The translations under genes were made by a program, and so were the position numbers. The notes below the pieces were generated by a model, which saw nothing but the letters and a program-made list of their open reading frames with translations, did not search any database and was not told where the DNA came from. Shown piece after piece: positions 9,116 through 20,804 of a stretch of 64,000 bases of DNA. Every line of letters starts with the position of its first letter. Position 1 is the stretch's first letter. The DNA comes from Mytilinidion resinicola (taxonomy: Eukaryota; Ascomycota; Dothideomycetes; Mytilinidiales; Mytilinidiaceae): positions 1-64,000 of the forward strand of contig NW_022985455.1 of the NCBI RefSeq assembly GCF_010093595.1, given 5' to 3'.

Positions 9116-11865
9116 TTACTCCTCGTTCTCGAATTCAAAAGCCTTCGCGGCGGTCCCACCACACGCTCTCTCGAGGGTCAAGAATGCGAAATGCCCACCA
9201 ATGACAGGTCTGGCAAAGAAGTTCGGGCCGGGGAACCCGCCATTGCCCTCAGTGTTATACAGATCAGTAAAAGGGCGGTCCGTGACGGTTTCGTTGAGCC
9301 AATTGGCGACACGATCCAGGATATCGGACCGGACCGACTTTGATGCCACGGCAGCGGCCTCAAACTCCCAATCGGACTTGGTGTACAAGTGCCGAGAATC
9401 AAGCGGCAGCCCATACTTCTGCATCACAGCCGCGTACCACTTGGACTGGACCTTGTAGATGTGGTCTGGGATGAAATTCTTTGTGATCGGCTTACGCTCC
9501 GGTGGAGGTTTGATGGGGTGCTGTGGGTCACCTTTCCTGTTCTTGGCGGCCTTTTCGAGTGGCAACGGGTGTTGGAGGTTTCCAGCTGCGTGGAAGTCCG
9601 GCTCATCGGATGACTCCTCGGAAACTAAAATCTCATTCGTGATTGATGGATGGAAACATAGGACAGCGTCGGCGTAGAGACTGTAGAGCGTTGTCCAACT
9701 GCCATACCAGTCATATGCTAGTTTGGCGTGAGAGCCGTCACGCGACATGCCAAACTCTTGCCATTTCTCGATGTAAGTCTCGGAGATGTTCTGAATCTGT
9801 TAGCCTTCATCGAACCATGGCTTGAAAGAGTTGCTCACTTGGTATTCATTCTTATCGTCTTTGTAGTCTAATACATTCGCAAGCTCGCTCATCGCTTTGA
9901 TACCAACGATTCCCTTGAGGGCAAGGTTGGTCTGCAGCGCTAGCCAGCCAGCGAAGTCGTCCGTGCAAACTAAAAGTCTGTCAGATCGATCTTTAGGAGT
10001 GAATGGGTTTGCGCTCACGCTGATTGTGTGGTTCTAGACTGTATTCAACCAGATATCCAGTCCACTTCTTCCAGAGAGGATAGCTCTCCCTCAGCCACTT
10101 TTGCGCTTGCTTGACGCCCTTGGTACCCCCGCCCCAGGTGTCGTCAATATCTGAGATGCCGTCATGCATGCCCAAGGAAGTAAGAGCAAAGGCGCTTTCC
10201 GATGTCGCATGGTAGTTCGTGTTTCCAACGGTCGACCAGATTGACTGAGACTCGGCATCAGTGTTGTAGCTCAAGGAGTTGACCAGAGAGAGGCCCATGA
10301 TTAACATGTCTCCGCATTCTTCCACGGGCATGTACTCGTCCCTTCCATCAGCATGGCCTGTCAGGTTCGGGAAATGGTAGCCAAGATCGTGCATCGAGTA
10401 GTTGTTGGGGTACTGCCCGCTCAGCTGGTGCTCGATCAGTGGTTGCAAAAGGTATGCGCCCCAACGCGGATTCGTGTAGAGGAAAAATGGCCAGGCCGGG
10501 AATATGACATCAACGGTTTGCGAGTTTCCATTAGAAGATATCTCCTTCAAGAAGAGGAGTGGAGCTTCCGGTGTTCCTCCAAAACTTGTCGCGCCCATAG
10601 TTTGGCGAGCAGACAAAGCCACGATGTCGACATAATTCTCCGAGCCAGACTCGTAGGCGTCGACCCTAAGCTGGTCAGAGTAGTTCCGTGCCAAGGCATC
10701 AGCATTCGCAAAATCGCCATAGTGATAGCGGATCATTTCCTCGTCGTGAATGAACCAAGACTTCCATAATGGCCTCATATACGTCAAGCCTCGTGCGGAG
10801 GCATATTGGACGATTGGGTCCTGGATGTGAGCGATGGTGAACATGACGCTGTCCGAGGTCTTGCTCTTGCCAAGGCTGGAAATATTTCCGAGTCTGAACG
10901 ACTTGGAGAACGCAAATACAGGCTCTTCGTCCATGATGCCTCGGAAGGAGCCATCATTGTCATTTTGTAAGGTTCCAGTCCGTGAGAAGCGCTGACGCAG
11001 AACCGCCGAAGTACCAGACTCATGGCGTACACCAGTGGGTGCGGAGAAGTGAAGCTGCCCCCACTCTGCCTGGTCGCTCCATTCGGTCAGCTCTTGTTCA
11101 ATTTGGCGCTTCACGATCCAAGTCTTGAGGGGCTCTGCGCCTCCGACTGGCTCGGGTCTGTGAAGCTTCCACTCGATCTTGTTCCCTCGATTGCCACTGA
11201 CCCATTGGCCGTTGACGTCAACATAAACGTCAATGTCAAAATCGCCATCTACATATATATTCAGGTATGAAGCAGGAAGGGATTGCCGTAGTGTCGAGGA
11301 TGGTGTCACCGGAGACAGGAAGGACAGGGTCAGGTGGAGGTCATCGGCGCCTCTAGAGGGGGCCGGAATTGCGTAGGACAGGTTGGTCACGGACGCGTCG
11401 TAGGTAGCACCTTTATACTTGGGATATGAAATGTTATAGCTGAACTGAAAGTTAGCTTCGGTCGTCCGTAAACTCGACGATCCACCTACTCTTTAGCCCT
11501 CTCGCTCAGCGAGTCCTGTGGCCGACCAAGCAGCGGGAACACGGTATTGGTGTCAGGAGTGGAAGCTAGAATCGCAAACCCGACCTAGTTGAGATGAGTT
11601 AGCGTCAGTGTCCACGCACAATCGAAGCTCAATGGAGGCTTCCAAAGCTAACCCGACGCAGGTTGAAGGAGTGGGTGATGCTGACCTCGGAACCAGTCCA
11701 GAACATTGGCCATTTCTTCCACGGCTCCTCCCTAGCATTACCCAGCCATGTGCTGAGATACGGATTGCGGACAATCAGTGGAAGAACGGGCGGAGTGAGG
11801 GCAGCCTGAGCAACGCCTGCCAGAAGCGCTGTCGAGGCCGTGGCGATGACGCCGAAGGAGCGCAT
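9116..11865 (-). CDS. Secreted glutaminase (GtaA family)
   Basis: Five exons (11865-11686, 11584-11490, 11439-10019, 9969-9839, 9790-9116) give 833 residues. The start at 11865 is chosen because it opens a signal peptide (MRSFGVIATASTALLAGVAQA). Upstream in-frame codons would bury it. Recognisable family blocks are NPYLSTWLG with WPMFWTG near the N-terminus, EWGQLHFSAP, LFLKEISSNGN, HDLGYHFPN with YMPVEECGDML, the NQLCTDDFAG junction formed by splicing, and AYDWYGSWTTLYSLYADAVL with RPFTDLYNTEG near the C-terminus. The family hydrolyses extracellular L-glutamine to glutamate and ammonia. All junctions have consensus donors, acceptors and branch sites, and no defect is seen. Function follows from the family and was not shown here. 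Confidence 0.92.
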
Positions 11866-12421
11866 CGTGATGGCGGGTGGTTGGGTGGGGAGCGGGCACA
11901 ATGCGGGCAGCGCAATGCAATGCAAAGGAGGATGCAATCTAGCACAAAGAAGAGGGTATCGCGTTCATGGGGTAGGTATAAGTCAATAAAGGCCGAGGGA
12001 GGAGGGCTGGGAGAGCTGTCAGCTGGCCTGGGAGCTTGACGAAGCATGCAGCTTGCGGGGAAGCGCTGCACCCAATCGCGCGCCTGTGCCTTGCCTCATC
12101 CCTTGGCAGTACATTTCTCCGCCTGCGCGTGACGCCGGCTGCTTTCCATCCCTCCTCCACCCCAATGTTGCCCTATTCGACACCTGGGCGCATCGTCCTT
12201 GCATCTTTGCTTGGCCGAAGACCTGTTGGCAAGTAGTCATGACCTCGACTGCACATTCTTGGAGCCAATTCAATCACATGAGAACCTCGACGGATGCCCG
12301 TCTACCATTTTCTGCATCAAAGAAGTGTGGTACAGGACCTTGAGCACACCATGTGCCTATTCCCAGCCGCTTGAACAATCGCCATCAAGGAAATCGCAGC
12401 ACTCAACGTACCTTGTGCCAT
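11866..12421. other. Promoter region of the glutaminase gene
   Basis: About 550 bp, GC-rich near the gene. No further element recognised. Confidence 0.4.
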
Positions 12422-14022
12422 CTAGCATCGCTCAGTCGTAGCGAGCAGCGGTGAATCGACAGACTCCGGCGAGTCCGACCCCCCGCGACGCCTCAATGCC
12501 TTCGATACGACTTCCCTCAGCGCGGCAATAGAATTACCTCGCTTCCTGCCCTCTGGTGTTGGCGAGCTGATGGTGTTTCTGATGGACTTGACCGGGCTTG
12601 GCGTCTTCTGAATCCATTCGTCGACCGACGGCTGCTCCCTCAAGGTCGACAGCGAGCTGCTAGCGGCGAGCTTTTGGGGCGCTCTCCTCGGGAAGGTTGC
12701 GTGTGACGGCGATAGCTTCAGTGATGGTGGTATTGATAGCCTATGGAAGTGTTTTGGTGTCTTCACCTCGCTCTGGCGTGCGGGCGGCGGCAACTTCGTA
12801 GGCAATGGGGGCAGAGGACGAAGTGAAGCCTGCGTAGGCATGGCATGTCTACTTAATCCCGAGGCGTCATGCTTGTTGTCCGTCTTAGCGTCGCTCGTGT
12901 CCTCCCAGCCATGGAGGGTTTCTTTCGAAGCTTTATCCGAAGCTCCAGCGGCCGAGCCACCGTCCAGTCTACGTAGGCCGAGCTCCTGCAGTTGATCTAC
13001 ACGTTGTCAGATTGATGCAACAAGAATACGTGCCTCGTCATAGGTCTGTGTACACTCTTCTGCGGCTGACTGCGGCGCGTCAAGGTATTTTCGGAAATCT
13101 GTAAGTATGCTGTCTTTTGAGTCATAGACGCTGTACCACTGTCTGAAATGGCCCAGCGAAATAACTGAGCTTTAGAACTGATGAGCTCCTGGCTCGTCAA
13201 GATTTCTAAAACGCGTCGAAGACCTTCAGGCAGCCGCAGAAATGTGTTCCCTAGATCTGTGACGAGGCATTCGGCATGTAGACATACCCATTGTCCGATA
13301 GTGGTACTTGAACGTGGCGAATGGCTGATCCACCGGATCAATGAGTGCAAATTCGTAGAAGCGCTTAGGCTCGTTTTTCATTGCCACCCCGGCGTTCACG
13401 AGCCTGTTTTTTTCGTCAGCTGCAGTCCTATAATAGCTCCTTTGTGCGCCCTTGATAAGTTGCTCGCGTACTCAGTTCCTTGCTTGTGGCCTCCATGGAA
13501 GCTTTTCCCGAATTCCTTGATTTGCCTCGCAATACGCCTCCGTCCTTTCGCTCTGTGCACCTTCACTTCCATGAATGCTGTGGGGTCGCCCCAGTGGACC
13601 TCTTTTCCCTTGTCATCCTTGCCCGCGAAGAAGATTGCCCGCTTCTCTACCCTCTTTCTTCCACACTCGTCTTGAGGTCGTTCGTACAGGCCGAACATAG
13701 TCTTTCCCTTCCAATCGTCTTCCTTCCCGCAGCCCCAAGAGACTACGTGCGCACCATCGATGTACATCTTGAAGAGGAAGCAGGCAACAGCTGGTGGGAT
13801 TGGCGGAGCGATGGAGTAGGCGATCCAGAATTGAGAGGATGGGTACGTAGGAATGTAGACATCGCAGATCGAACTTGGCTCCTCAGGCGCCTTGGTCTCG
13901 TGCATATGCGAACGAGGCTTTGGGGCTTCCGGGGACGGCTGCTTGGGCGGAGCATATTCGGGAATGATCTTGATCTCATACTGCGAGCGCAGCTCGAGGT
14001 TGATGCTGCGATAGCTCGGCAT
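12422..14022 (-). CDS. Conserved ascomycete protein of unknown function
   Basis: Three exons (14022-13472, 13427-13288, 12996-12422) give 421 residues. The N-terminal 200 residues carry the conserved part: MPSYRSINLELRSQYEIKII, FWIAYSIAPPIPP, FLFKMYIDGAHVVSWGCGKE, WKGKTMFGLYE. After splicing this continues as ALIDPVDQPFATFKYHYRTM and DQLQELGLRRLD, a pattern I associate with the end of this family. The rest is Pro/Ser-rich and probably disordered. The first intron is 44 nt. The second is 291 nt, unusually long for this window, but it has a GTATGT donor and a CTGAC branch nine bases before its acceptor. No enzymatic motif is visible. An in-frame ATG at 14082 is a less likely start. Confidence 0.75.
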
Positions 14023-14675
14023 CGTCAAGACCGCCGCAGATGGCTTGCACAGAGGCCAAAGCCTGTCAGTCAAGAGTGTCAATGAGTTAGTGGAGAAGGT
14101 GGGAGGGGGAGTTCCGAGCTCCTCTACGCGTCGAGGCCGCGTTGATGAAGTGAAGTGGTCGGCTCGCGCTTACCGGATCGAGACGTCATTACTTAAATTA
14201 CGCCGTAAACCTCAACACACAGGCAGCCCAACAGTCAACCTACAGCGGAACGAACGCCGACGTCAGTCCTCTGCAAATATCCGCGTGCTCTACGCAAACC
14301 AAAGCCTCAGACTGTTTGCTCGTCTTGCAGGTGTTGCTTCAATCCGCCCTAAGCGACCTCAATCTGATAACAGCCTCACTCGACATTCACCGTTGCCTCC
14401 AAGACTGGAACCTTTGGTCTTCTCACGCATTCCTCACTTGCTTCCTATAAATTCTCTTCTCCTCATATAACTACTCCTCTCTCTTTCCACACCACCACCT
14501 CCGCCGGCTTTTCACATCACCACCTCCACCAGCTATCACAACTTCTTGGACACTCCTTCTCCGACACTTTTCAACCTCTTCCCACCGAGAACCAGGCTAA
14601 GCTCACTTTCAAGGTTTCTCGCCTACCCTGCTATCCGCTATCCAATTCGACCACTCTATCCACCCCCCCAGCACC
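14023..14675. promoter_or_regulatory. Divergent promoter region, pyrimidine-rich before the plus-strand gene
   Basis: Shared spacer between two divergent genes. From about 14390 to 14670 the plus strand is CT-rich (CCTCTCTCTTTCC and similar), as often seen upstream of fungal starts. No specific factor site is claimed. Confidence 0.4.
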
Positions 14676-16192
14676 ATGACTCTTGTTGCTACTACACTCC
14701 GTCAAGTTGACGGCCCTTCACCGGTGCCAGTCAACAAGTCTGCCCGCCGCAAGCCGAAGGCCAAGGCCTCATCCAAGAATGTTGCCAGCTCCACGTCCGC
14801 GGCCCCAGCTCCAATGGGAGCACCTAAGGCTGCAGAGTCTGCGCCGATGCTATCACAGCCTGCCAAGGCGACCGATTTCAAGGCAGACGCCACGAAACAG
14901 GCGGACTCCCCTCAGCAGAGCAAACCCTCGGCGCACGATGAGGCTGTGCTTTCCCCACTGGAATTCTCCAAGCTTAAGACAGGTCGGAAGGTCAGCGTCG
15001 TGGTGGGCGATCCGGGGAACCAGTATATTGCCATCGAAGCAGCCTACGTCAAGGTCCTTTCCCACTACTCCCATTATTTGAAGCAGGCTCTGGCGTCTGA
15101 CCACTCCTCGCGACTTTTCATCCCTTGTGGCGACAAGAACGTGCTTCTCTTCATTTATCGCTGGATGCTGGCCGGAGAACAGAACAGCAACGCCAAGAAC
15201 GCTCTCAAGTTCGAAGACCTACGACTTCCCGATCTGATTACGCTCTACTACCACTGCGTCTTCCTGGAGTATCACTCCCTAAGGGAGAAAACGTGTGCTC
15301 GACTGGAGTGGAAGCTGAAGTCCGTCATTCCAACTATCGAACAGCTGTCGGTCATCCTGGCTTACACTCCAGCCGTAGCCGAAAGCGCTGTCCAGGCCAT
15401 CGCTAGACTGTTCTTCCGACCCGTTTGCTACGATTTCTCCGCTTACCTTGCGCTGGCGAGCAAGGACCCCGAGTTCGGCAAGGCTTTAGATGTTGCCATC
15501 GCTCAGCTCAAGTTCAGTCTGGTCCGCCAACACAACGGCCGTCCTCAACGCCGTGGCAGGCCAAATCAGGTTCGGATCGACGTCGTCTCGCTAAAGCGCC
15601 AGAGTGGTCCCCAGCAGAACATCAATATCCACAAGAACGACAAGACGCAACAAGAACCTTCAGACTTTGTTACTGGGCCGGCCCCAAAAGCCGACGCGGT
15701 TGTGGACGCTACTGTATCCCGACGCCGTCGAGCAAAGCGCACCAAACCCAAAGCGAAGGGCCTCGCACCAGCAGCTACGCAGAGTCAGGAGAATGCAATC
15801 GCTACTCCTCAAGTAGCCCTTCCGAAGATTGGTCTCTCAACGCCTGATCCTCGCAAAGCCCCCAAGAATACCGATGGCGAAGCTGGTGACGCACCTGACA
15901 AAGGAGCAGCCCTCAACAAGTCGACCCCCAATCACTTCCGTCGTGGACGTGCGCCTAGTTCTCGAGCGCCTCTCAAGCCCGTCGGACAGATTCCAGCAAA
16001 CTACAACAACCCGAACATCGCTGTTGTAGAGCACCGCCGCCCACGCCGCCGCGCTGTCGAGGTGTACCGCAACGGTGAAGGCATTACTACGTCTTCTCGT
16101 GAGGTAAGTCTCCACTATAGTGCATTAAACAACAAGCTAATGTCACATAGGCTAAGCCAGGAGAGATGACGCGCACCGGTTTGGTTATCTAA
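14676..16192 (+). CDS. BTB/POZ-like domain protein
   Basis: Two exons (14676-16103 and 16151-16192; intron 16104-16150 with GTAAGT donor) give 489 residues ending EAKPGEMTRTGLVI. Residues 1-100 are Ala/Lys/Pro-rich. A BTB-like core spans roughly 105-260: SPLEFSKLKTGRKVSVVVGD, YVKVLSHYSHYLKQAL, RLFIPCGDKNVLLFIYRWML, LPDLITLYYHCVFLEYHSLR. The C-terminal half is basic (RRRRAKRTKPKAK, RRPRRRAVEVYRN), suggesting nuclear location. Proteins of this layout are common and mostly uncharacterised in Dothideomycetes. A role as a cullin-3 adaptor would be a guess. The neighbour at 17275 is of the same general type on the same strand. Confidence 0.78.
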
Positions 16193-17274
16193 TGATGATG
16201 AAGCGGCGGGTAGGCGGCGGTCAGGCGACATCCTCTGAGACTTCTGACTTTTCCCCTTCTTCAAACATCATCCCCAATTCTGCTTTTGTCTTTGGCTCTG
16301 GCTTTTCCGGCGACATGGTCGGCCTGCTTTGGCTCAGAACTTGGAAACTCCATTGGAGTCTTTTGCGGTGGGATTTGACGTTCTAGAAGCCTGGCTGGTT
16401 TCCCGAGATGCGGTACAAAAGCGATGATGAGCTGGCTTGCCCAGTAACGATCAACTCAGGGTAACAATATGAGCATCAGATAGTCTTACAATTAAGTGCA
16501 TATACACCTACTCCCCCACATCTGAATTGTCGAAAGGTAAAATTCTACGAGAAAGTTCCTACATGGTTTGCTTGGCACTGCTTAGAGCCTAGCAAATAAC
16601 TCGCCTCAGGGTACTGCAGGTGATGGAAATTGCACCATCAAGCCTCGTATAGGCCTTCTGGCAAGCCCAATATGCTGCAGTCCTATCGAAGTGGCATGCC
16701 ACAAGATGGACGTGTTATCACGGTAAGATATAGATTGATTTTCCCCTGCTTTCATCCGATTGGTCACTTCACCATGTCACTCCTAGAGATATCGTAGACA
16801 GAGGTGCGAGACAATGCTAGCAAGCTTTTGAAACATCTGGCTCTATTTCCAAATTGCTAGAGGTGGTAGAAGAGCGTGACGCAAGAATGACATGGTGTTA
16901 TGTGGTGAGTGCGGAAACTTTTGTCGACCAAACGGCATGCCGTAGACAGCAAACGGAAGTCTTGGCAAGTCTACGGACCGTTCCTGTCCCATCTTTTCGT
17001 CCCAAGAAAGCTGTCGAGCGTTCTTGGCCAGTGCGCAGGCTGCCGTTGCCCTGCAGTCGTGTTGTTGTTTCCGCAACGCGCCCACCATCTATCCATCTTC
17101 TCACCACCCCGAGCTCGCTTCCTCGCATGAATCCACAACATTCACTCCAATAACACTGATAAGCCTCAGAGGAGTTACTACTGTACACCATAAGGCGCCG
17201 TGACGCATTGGCTTCACCCTTATGCTAATGCGACGAATAGACAACACACAACAATTCGTTCACTCAAACAAACA
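16193..17274. other. Intergenic, nothing specific recognised
   Basis: About 1.1 kb between two BTB-like genes on the same strand. It includes the 3' end of one and the promoter of the other. No coding frame with family resemblance. Confidence 0.4.
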
Positions 17275-18432
17275 ATGGAGCAATCTAAAGTTCCTCCGTA
17301 CGGCACCACCAACGGCGAACCGCAACGCTCTAAGAAGACCAAGACTGGCAATTTGAAACAGAAGAAGAAGGCTACAAGAGCCAGAGCTGCAGCTGCAGCG
17401 GCCGCGGCCGCCAACCAGAACGCAACACCTCCGCTCGAAACCGCGCAGGACGGCGACGAGACTACGCTAGTCAACGACACGGCTTCCAAAATGTCACAAA
17501 ACATTGAGAAAGAGAGTGGGCCTGCATTCAACGGCGTAGAGGCTACAATTATTGCCAACTCTATTGCGCCGACGGCATCAGCCACCCGGCTTGAAGACTG
17601 TCTGCAAGGCCCAGAAGTCGAAGTCTACCACAACACCGCCACGGGTAGAGAACTCATTGACAAGATCCATCTCCGGCTTCTCACGCGCCTTTCCATAGCC
17701 GCAGAAACCGCCTTCAGCTCTCCTCCGACTCTGGTAGGTGCTGCTCCAGACCAATATATCATCTCCACCACCTCCAACACCAGTTTCGCACTCAAAGTCA
17801 TTCTCAAATGGATGAAAGACTGCGCCGCTGCCGGCGGAATCTTGTGTCTCTCTGCCTTCCCGCGCAAGAAGCGTGGAATCACAATCCTCGACCTCTATCG
17901 CGTCTACGAGACGGCGCGCAATATGAAGGTTCGGACTAGCGTAGTTACTATCTTGAATCGGATCAAGCAACGCATGTCTCATGATGTACTCGACGCGTAC
18001 ACACTTTCCCTGCTATGGAAAAATCGAAAAAATCATGCGGACTTGACGTCCCACGCGATCCAGCAAATGTGCTTCCACTGGGTAGCCGGCCACCACGGGG
18101 ACTGGGAGGCCGTGGAGTTATATCTGGAGAAGGTCCCCAACCTGAAGGCTCAAGTGGTACAAGAGGGCCAGCTTAGACAACTCGAGTTTTTCATGAAGAA
18201 GGAGGATGAGCGCATGGAGATGGTGACAGAGAACGAGGATAGCATCTCGAAGGTCGATGAGTGGAAGGTGGAGCTGGAGCATGAGAAAGCCGAGCACGAC
18301 ACCACCTCGTGGGACTGGACCGAAGGTAATCCCCTCAAGGAGATCGGACTTTCGCCACCTGCCTCCGTCGGAAAGGGCGTCCCTTCCAGAGAGGTCAAGG
18401 TAGGCGAGACATATTTTGGACCGCCGAAATAG
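17275..18432 (+). CDS. BTB-like domain protein with basic poly-Ala N-terminus
   Basis: Single exon, 385 residues from the ATG at 17275 (MEQSKVPPYGTTNGEP). An in-frame ATG at 17200 would add a 25-residue stretch without obvious character. The N-terminus has KKTKTGNLKQKKKATRARA followed by a run of nine alanines. A BTB-like region follows: LIDKIHLRLLTRLSIAAET, DQYIISTTSNTSFALKVILK, ILDLYRVYETARNMKVRTSV. The C-terminus is rich in Glu and Lys and may be a coiled coil (LRQLEFFMKKEDERMEMV). Function unknown. It is a diverged member of the set of six BTB-like loci here. Confidence 0.72.
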   Translation: MEQSKVPPYGTTNGEPQRSKKTKTGNLKQKKKATRARAAAAAAAAANQNATPPLETAQDGDETTLVNDTASKMSQNIEKESGPAFNGVEATIIANSIAPTASATRLEDCLQGPEVEVYHNTATGRELIDKIHLRLLTRLSIAAETAFSSPPTLVGAAPDQYIISTTSNTSFALKVILKWMKDCAAAGGILCLSAFPRKKRGITILDLYRVYETARNMKVRTSVVTILNRIKQRMSHDVLDAYTLSLLWKNRKNHADLTSHAIQQMCFHWVAGHHGDWEAVELYLEKVPNLKAQVVQEGQLRQLEFFMKKEDERMEMVTENEDSISKVDEWKVELEHEKAEHDTTSWDWTEGNPLKEIGLSPPASVGKGVPSREVKVGETYFGPPK

Positions 18433-19199
18433 GTTGTTCACATAAATTCGTATGGCTAACGCATACGAGACTCTGACAGAACACGAAAACTGGGAACCGA
18501 GATGATGTGGGAGTGGGACAGTGACTGTTTGGTTAATATGAAGAGACAGCGTGTGCACGATAGCCGAGGTTGGCTTAGTGAGTGAGTTTCTAGTCTGGGG
18601 AGTATTTCCGAGGCATTTCATGACCTCTGGGTAGTTGGTTGATGCCTCTGGGTGTTTTTTGGTGCCTCTGGGTAGTTGTTTGCTACCTGTAAGTAGCTGG
18701 CTAAGGGTTTGAATTCACTTGTATGTACATTACACCTGTCGGCATGCAACCCGGATTAGAGAGATGATCACTTTACTATGTACACTTGCCTCCCACTTCC
18801 TGAAGTCCTTCGTTACATTTTGAGAACCCTGAAGTACATCGTCTTGAACATTCAGAATACTTTCTAGGCCACCTGAGGCAGCAGGCACCAGATGTATGTA
18901 CACCGATTGGATATCCCCGCGGTCGCTCTAGTTGCTGAGAAAACATTTACGAACTGCAAGCAGTGGAAGAACGGTATACACACAGCGATGACGAGGTATC
19001 ATACACTCACTAGCCACTGCATGAGGTACTTCAAGGTAGTCTCGAAAACGTAAGATATATTCTAGTATCAAGAACTAGAACTAGACCAGCTTTCGAATGC
19101 TCATGATTTCGTTCCCACCCATGAACGCGCTCTAGACGGTAACATTACTCCTAAGTAGCAACCCAACCATTCGACAAAATCATGTTGAAAGCCTCCTCC
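18433..19199. other. Intergenic with a short imperfect tandem repeat
   Basis: At about 18620-18700 a unit of roughly 22 bp, based on TGCCTCTGGGTAGTTG, is repeated four times with changes. The remainder shows a segment near 19018 (TGAGGTACTTCAAGGTAGTC) that resembles motifs in the repeat field at 34-36 kb. Confidence 0.5.
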
Positions 19200-20261
19200 C
19201 TAGTGCGACCCATCATCCTCAAGCGGCCTATATCTAACCTTCGCCATCTCGATTTCCCCCGGCTCCACCGTCTGCGCAACCCACCTCGGATCCGCCGCAT
19301 CCCTCAACGGCCCCAGATTCCTCTCAACCCTCAACACAATCTCCGTCACCTCCTCCTCGCCCTCCTTAAAATCCGCATACCTCTTTCGCTCAACCCAGAA
19401 AGACGTCTGACACCCCTCCTCCCCACACCTCCCCGCCAGCCCAAACTGCCCCCTCCTCCACCCCTGAAACCACTTCCCATGTGGCCTCCTTCCCCCCATC
19501 CACCTCTCATACCACCCTCCCATCCCCGTCCCGTCCCGTCCCGTCCCGTCCCCTCCCCTCAAATGCGGACAACCCCCCTCCCCCACTCTCCCCAACCTCT
19601 CCACCACCTCCTCCCTCCCCACCCCCCTCCCCGGCGGCACCCGCATAAGCACACCCGCCCAACTCACCACCAACTCCCCGCCCACCCGATGCCTCCCGCC
19701 CTCCCCTCCCACCCAGCGCCTCCCCACCTCCCCCGCCTCCCTCCCGCGCACCACCCCATGCGGAACCGCACACCCCAAACCCTCGCCCCCGCCCGCCTCC
19801 AGCGCCGCAAACGTCACCGCCTTGTGCACGCAGGGGCGGAACACACGCATGCTGCCGGCGCACTGGCGGCGCTGCGGCGGCTTCCGCTGCTCGCTGAGCG
19901 AGAAAGCGGGAGCGGGGTGGGTGGCGAGGCAGGCGCTGCAGGCGAGGGTTTTTTCCGGAAGTCGGTGGTCAAGTTCGAGGGCGCAGAGGGTGCGGTAGTG
20001 GGCGCGGCGGAGGAGGGAGCGGTATTGATGGCGGAGGGGGGGNNNNNNNNNNGCGAATTTGCGGGAGGTGGCGCGCAGGGAGAGGGTGGAGAGAGGGGGG
20101 AGGTGGGAGGAGGTGAGGTAGAGGAGTTCTGGCGGGAGGGCGTAGAGGGGGGAGTGCGTTGTATTGTGGGATTGTGCTGCGAGGGCCCCTGAGTTGGGAG
20201 GGGTGGGAGAGAAGTATGAGAATGGGTTGAGGGTTTTGAGGGAACTGATTGTGGGGCCCAT
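19200..20261 (-). CDS. F-box-type protein with Cys/His cluster, crossed by an assembly gap
   Basis: An open frame of about 353 codons from ATG 20261. Residues 40-68 form an F-box-like helix set (LYALPPELLYLTSSHLPPLS, LRATSRKF). After the gap come YRTLCALELDHRLPEKTLAC, ACLATHPAPAF and GSMRVFRPCVHKA, giving the C..C..C..H pattern frequent in ascomycete F-box proteins. F-box proteins recruit substrates to SCF ubiquitin ligases. No substrate can be named. Ten Ns at 20043-20052 replace an unknown number of bases just after the F-box, so the frame across the gap is not secured. The minus-strand coding sequence is Gly/Arg-rich in its middle and the plus strand is C-rich. Confidence 0.6.
   Translation of the reverse strand: MGPTISSLKTLNPFSYFSPTPPNSGALAAQSHNTTHSPLYALPPELLYLTSSHLPPLSTLSLRATSRKFXXXXPPLRHQYRSLLRRAHYRTLCALELDHRLPEKTLACSACLATHPAPAFSLSEQRKPPQRRQCAGSMRVFRPCVHKAVTFAALEAGGGEGLGCAVPHGVVRGREAGEVGRRWVGGEGGRHRVGGELVVSWAGVLMRVPPGRGVGREEVVERLGRVGEGGCPHLRGGDGTGRDGTGMGGWYERWMGGRRPHGKWFQGWRRGQFGLAGRCGEEGCQTSFWVERKRYADFKEGEEEVTEIVLRVERNLGPLRDAADPRWVAQTVEPGEIEMAKVRYRPLEDDGSH
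20043..20052. other. Assembly gap (10 N)
   Basis: Run of ten N inside the F-box gene, flanked by G-rich sequence. The true length is unknown. Confidence 0.99.
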
Positions 20262-20804
20262 GCTTGGTTGCGAGGGTTCTAGAATTGATGAAATGGTTGG
20301 GTATATGAGGGCAGTCTGAAAGAAGGCTGAGGTGGGAATTATGTAGTTGATTGATGCCTAATTTGAAGCTGCGACGTTGACATAAACGCCACGCCAGCTG
20401 AATGGGGCTTGGTAGTGCAGCCTAGGGATCCAAAAGGAAACGTATGAGAGCACTTCTACAGAATTAATTAGATGCGTTTTTAGGGCCAGGTGCTCGCGTG
20501 AGATTTAATAGGCCGAGAGTTTGACATTCAATGTAAAATCGACAGATTGAAGAGGTGCACCCCTGACGTTGCCATCCGCGTGGCAAAAGTGCTCCATCGA
20601 AGAACCTCAAAATCCCAGCGATTGAAATCGAACATGTTTGAGCGCTACGATTGCGCATGAGGACAGATAGTCGAAGGCACCTCAACACGATTTCAGTATA
20701 CCCAGCAACGCTCGAAATCACTCACAGTTTGGAGTCATGTGACCAAGGAAACCCATATCAATTCCAATTTATGGTATCATTATTATACAAAAGCACACTC
20801 CTCT
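20262..20804. other. Intergenic, nothing recognised
   Basis: About 540 bp between the F-box gene start and the end of the protease gene. No feature seen. Confidence 0.4.

Noticed and set aside
19182..20192. 336-codon plus-strand frame opposite the F-box gene
   Set aside because: Pro/Arg-rich antisense shadow caused by the GC-rich minus-strand gene. The F-box and Cys/His motifs are on the minus strand.
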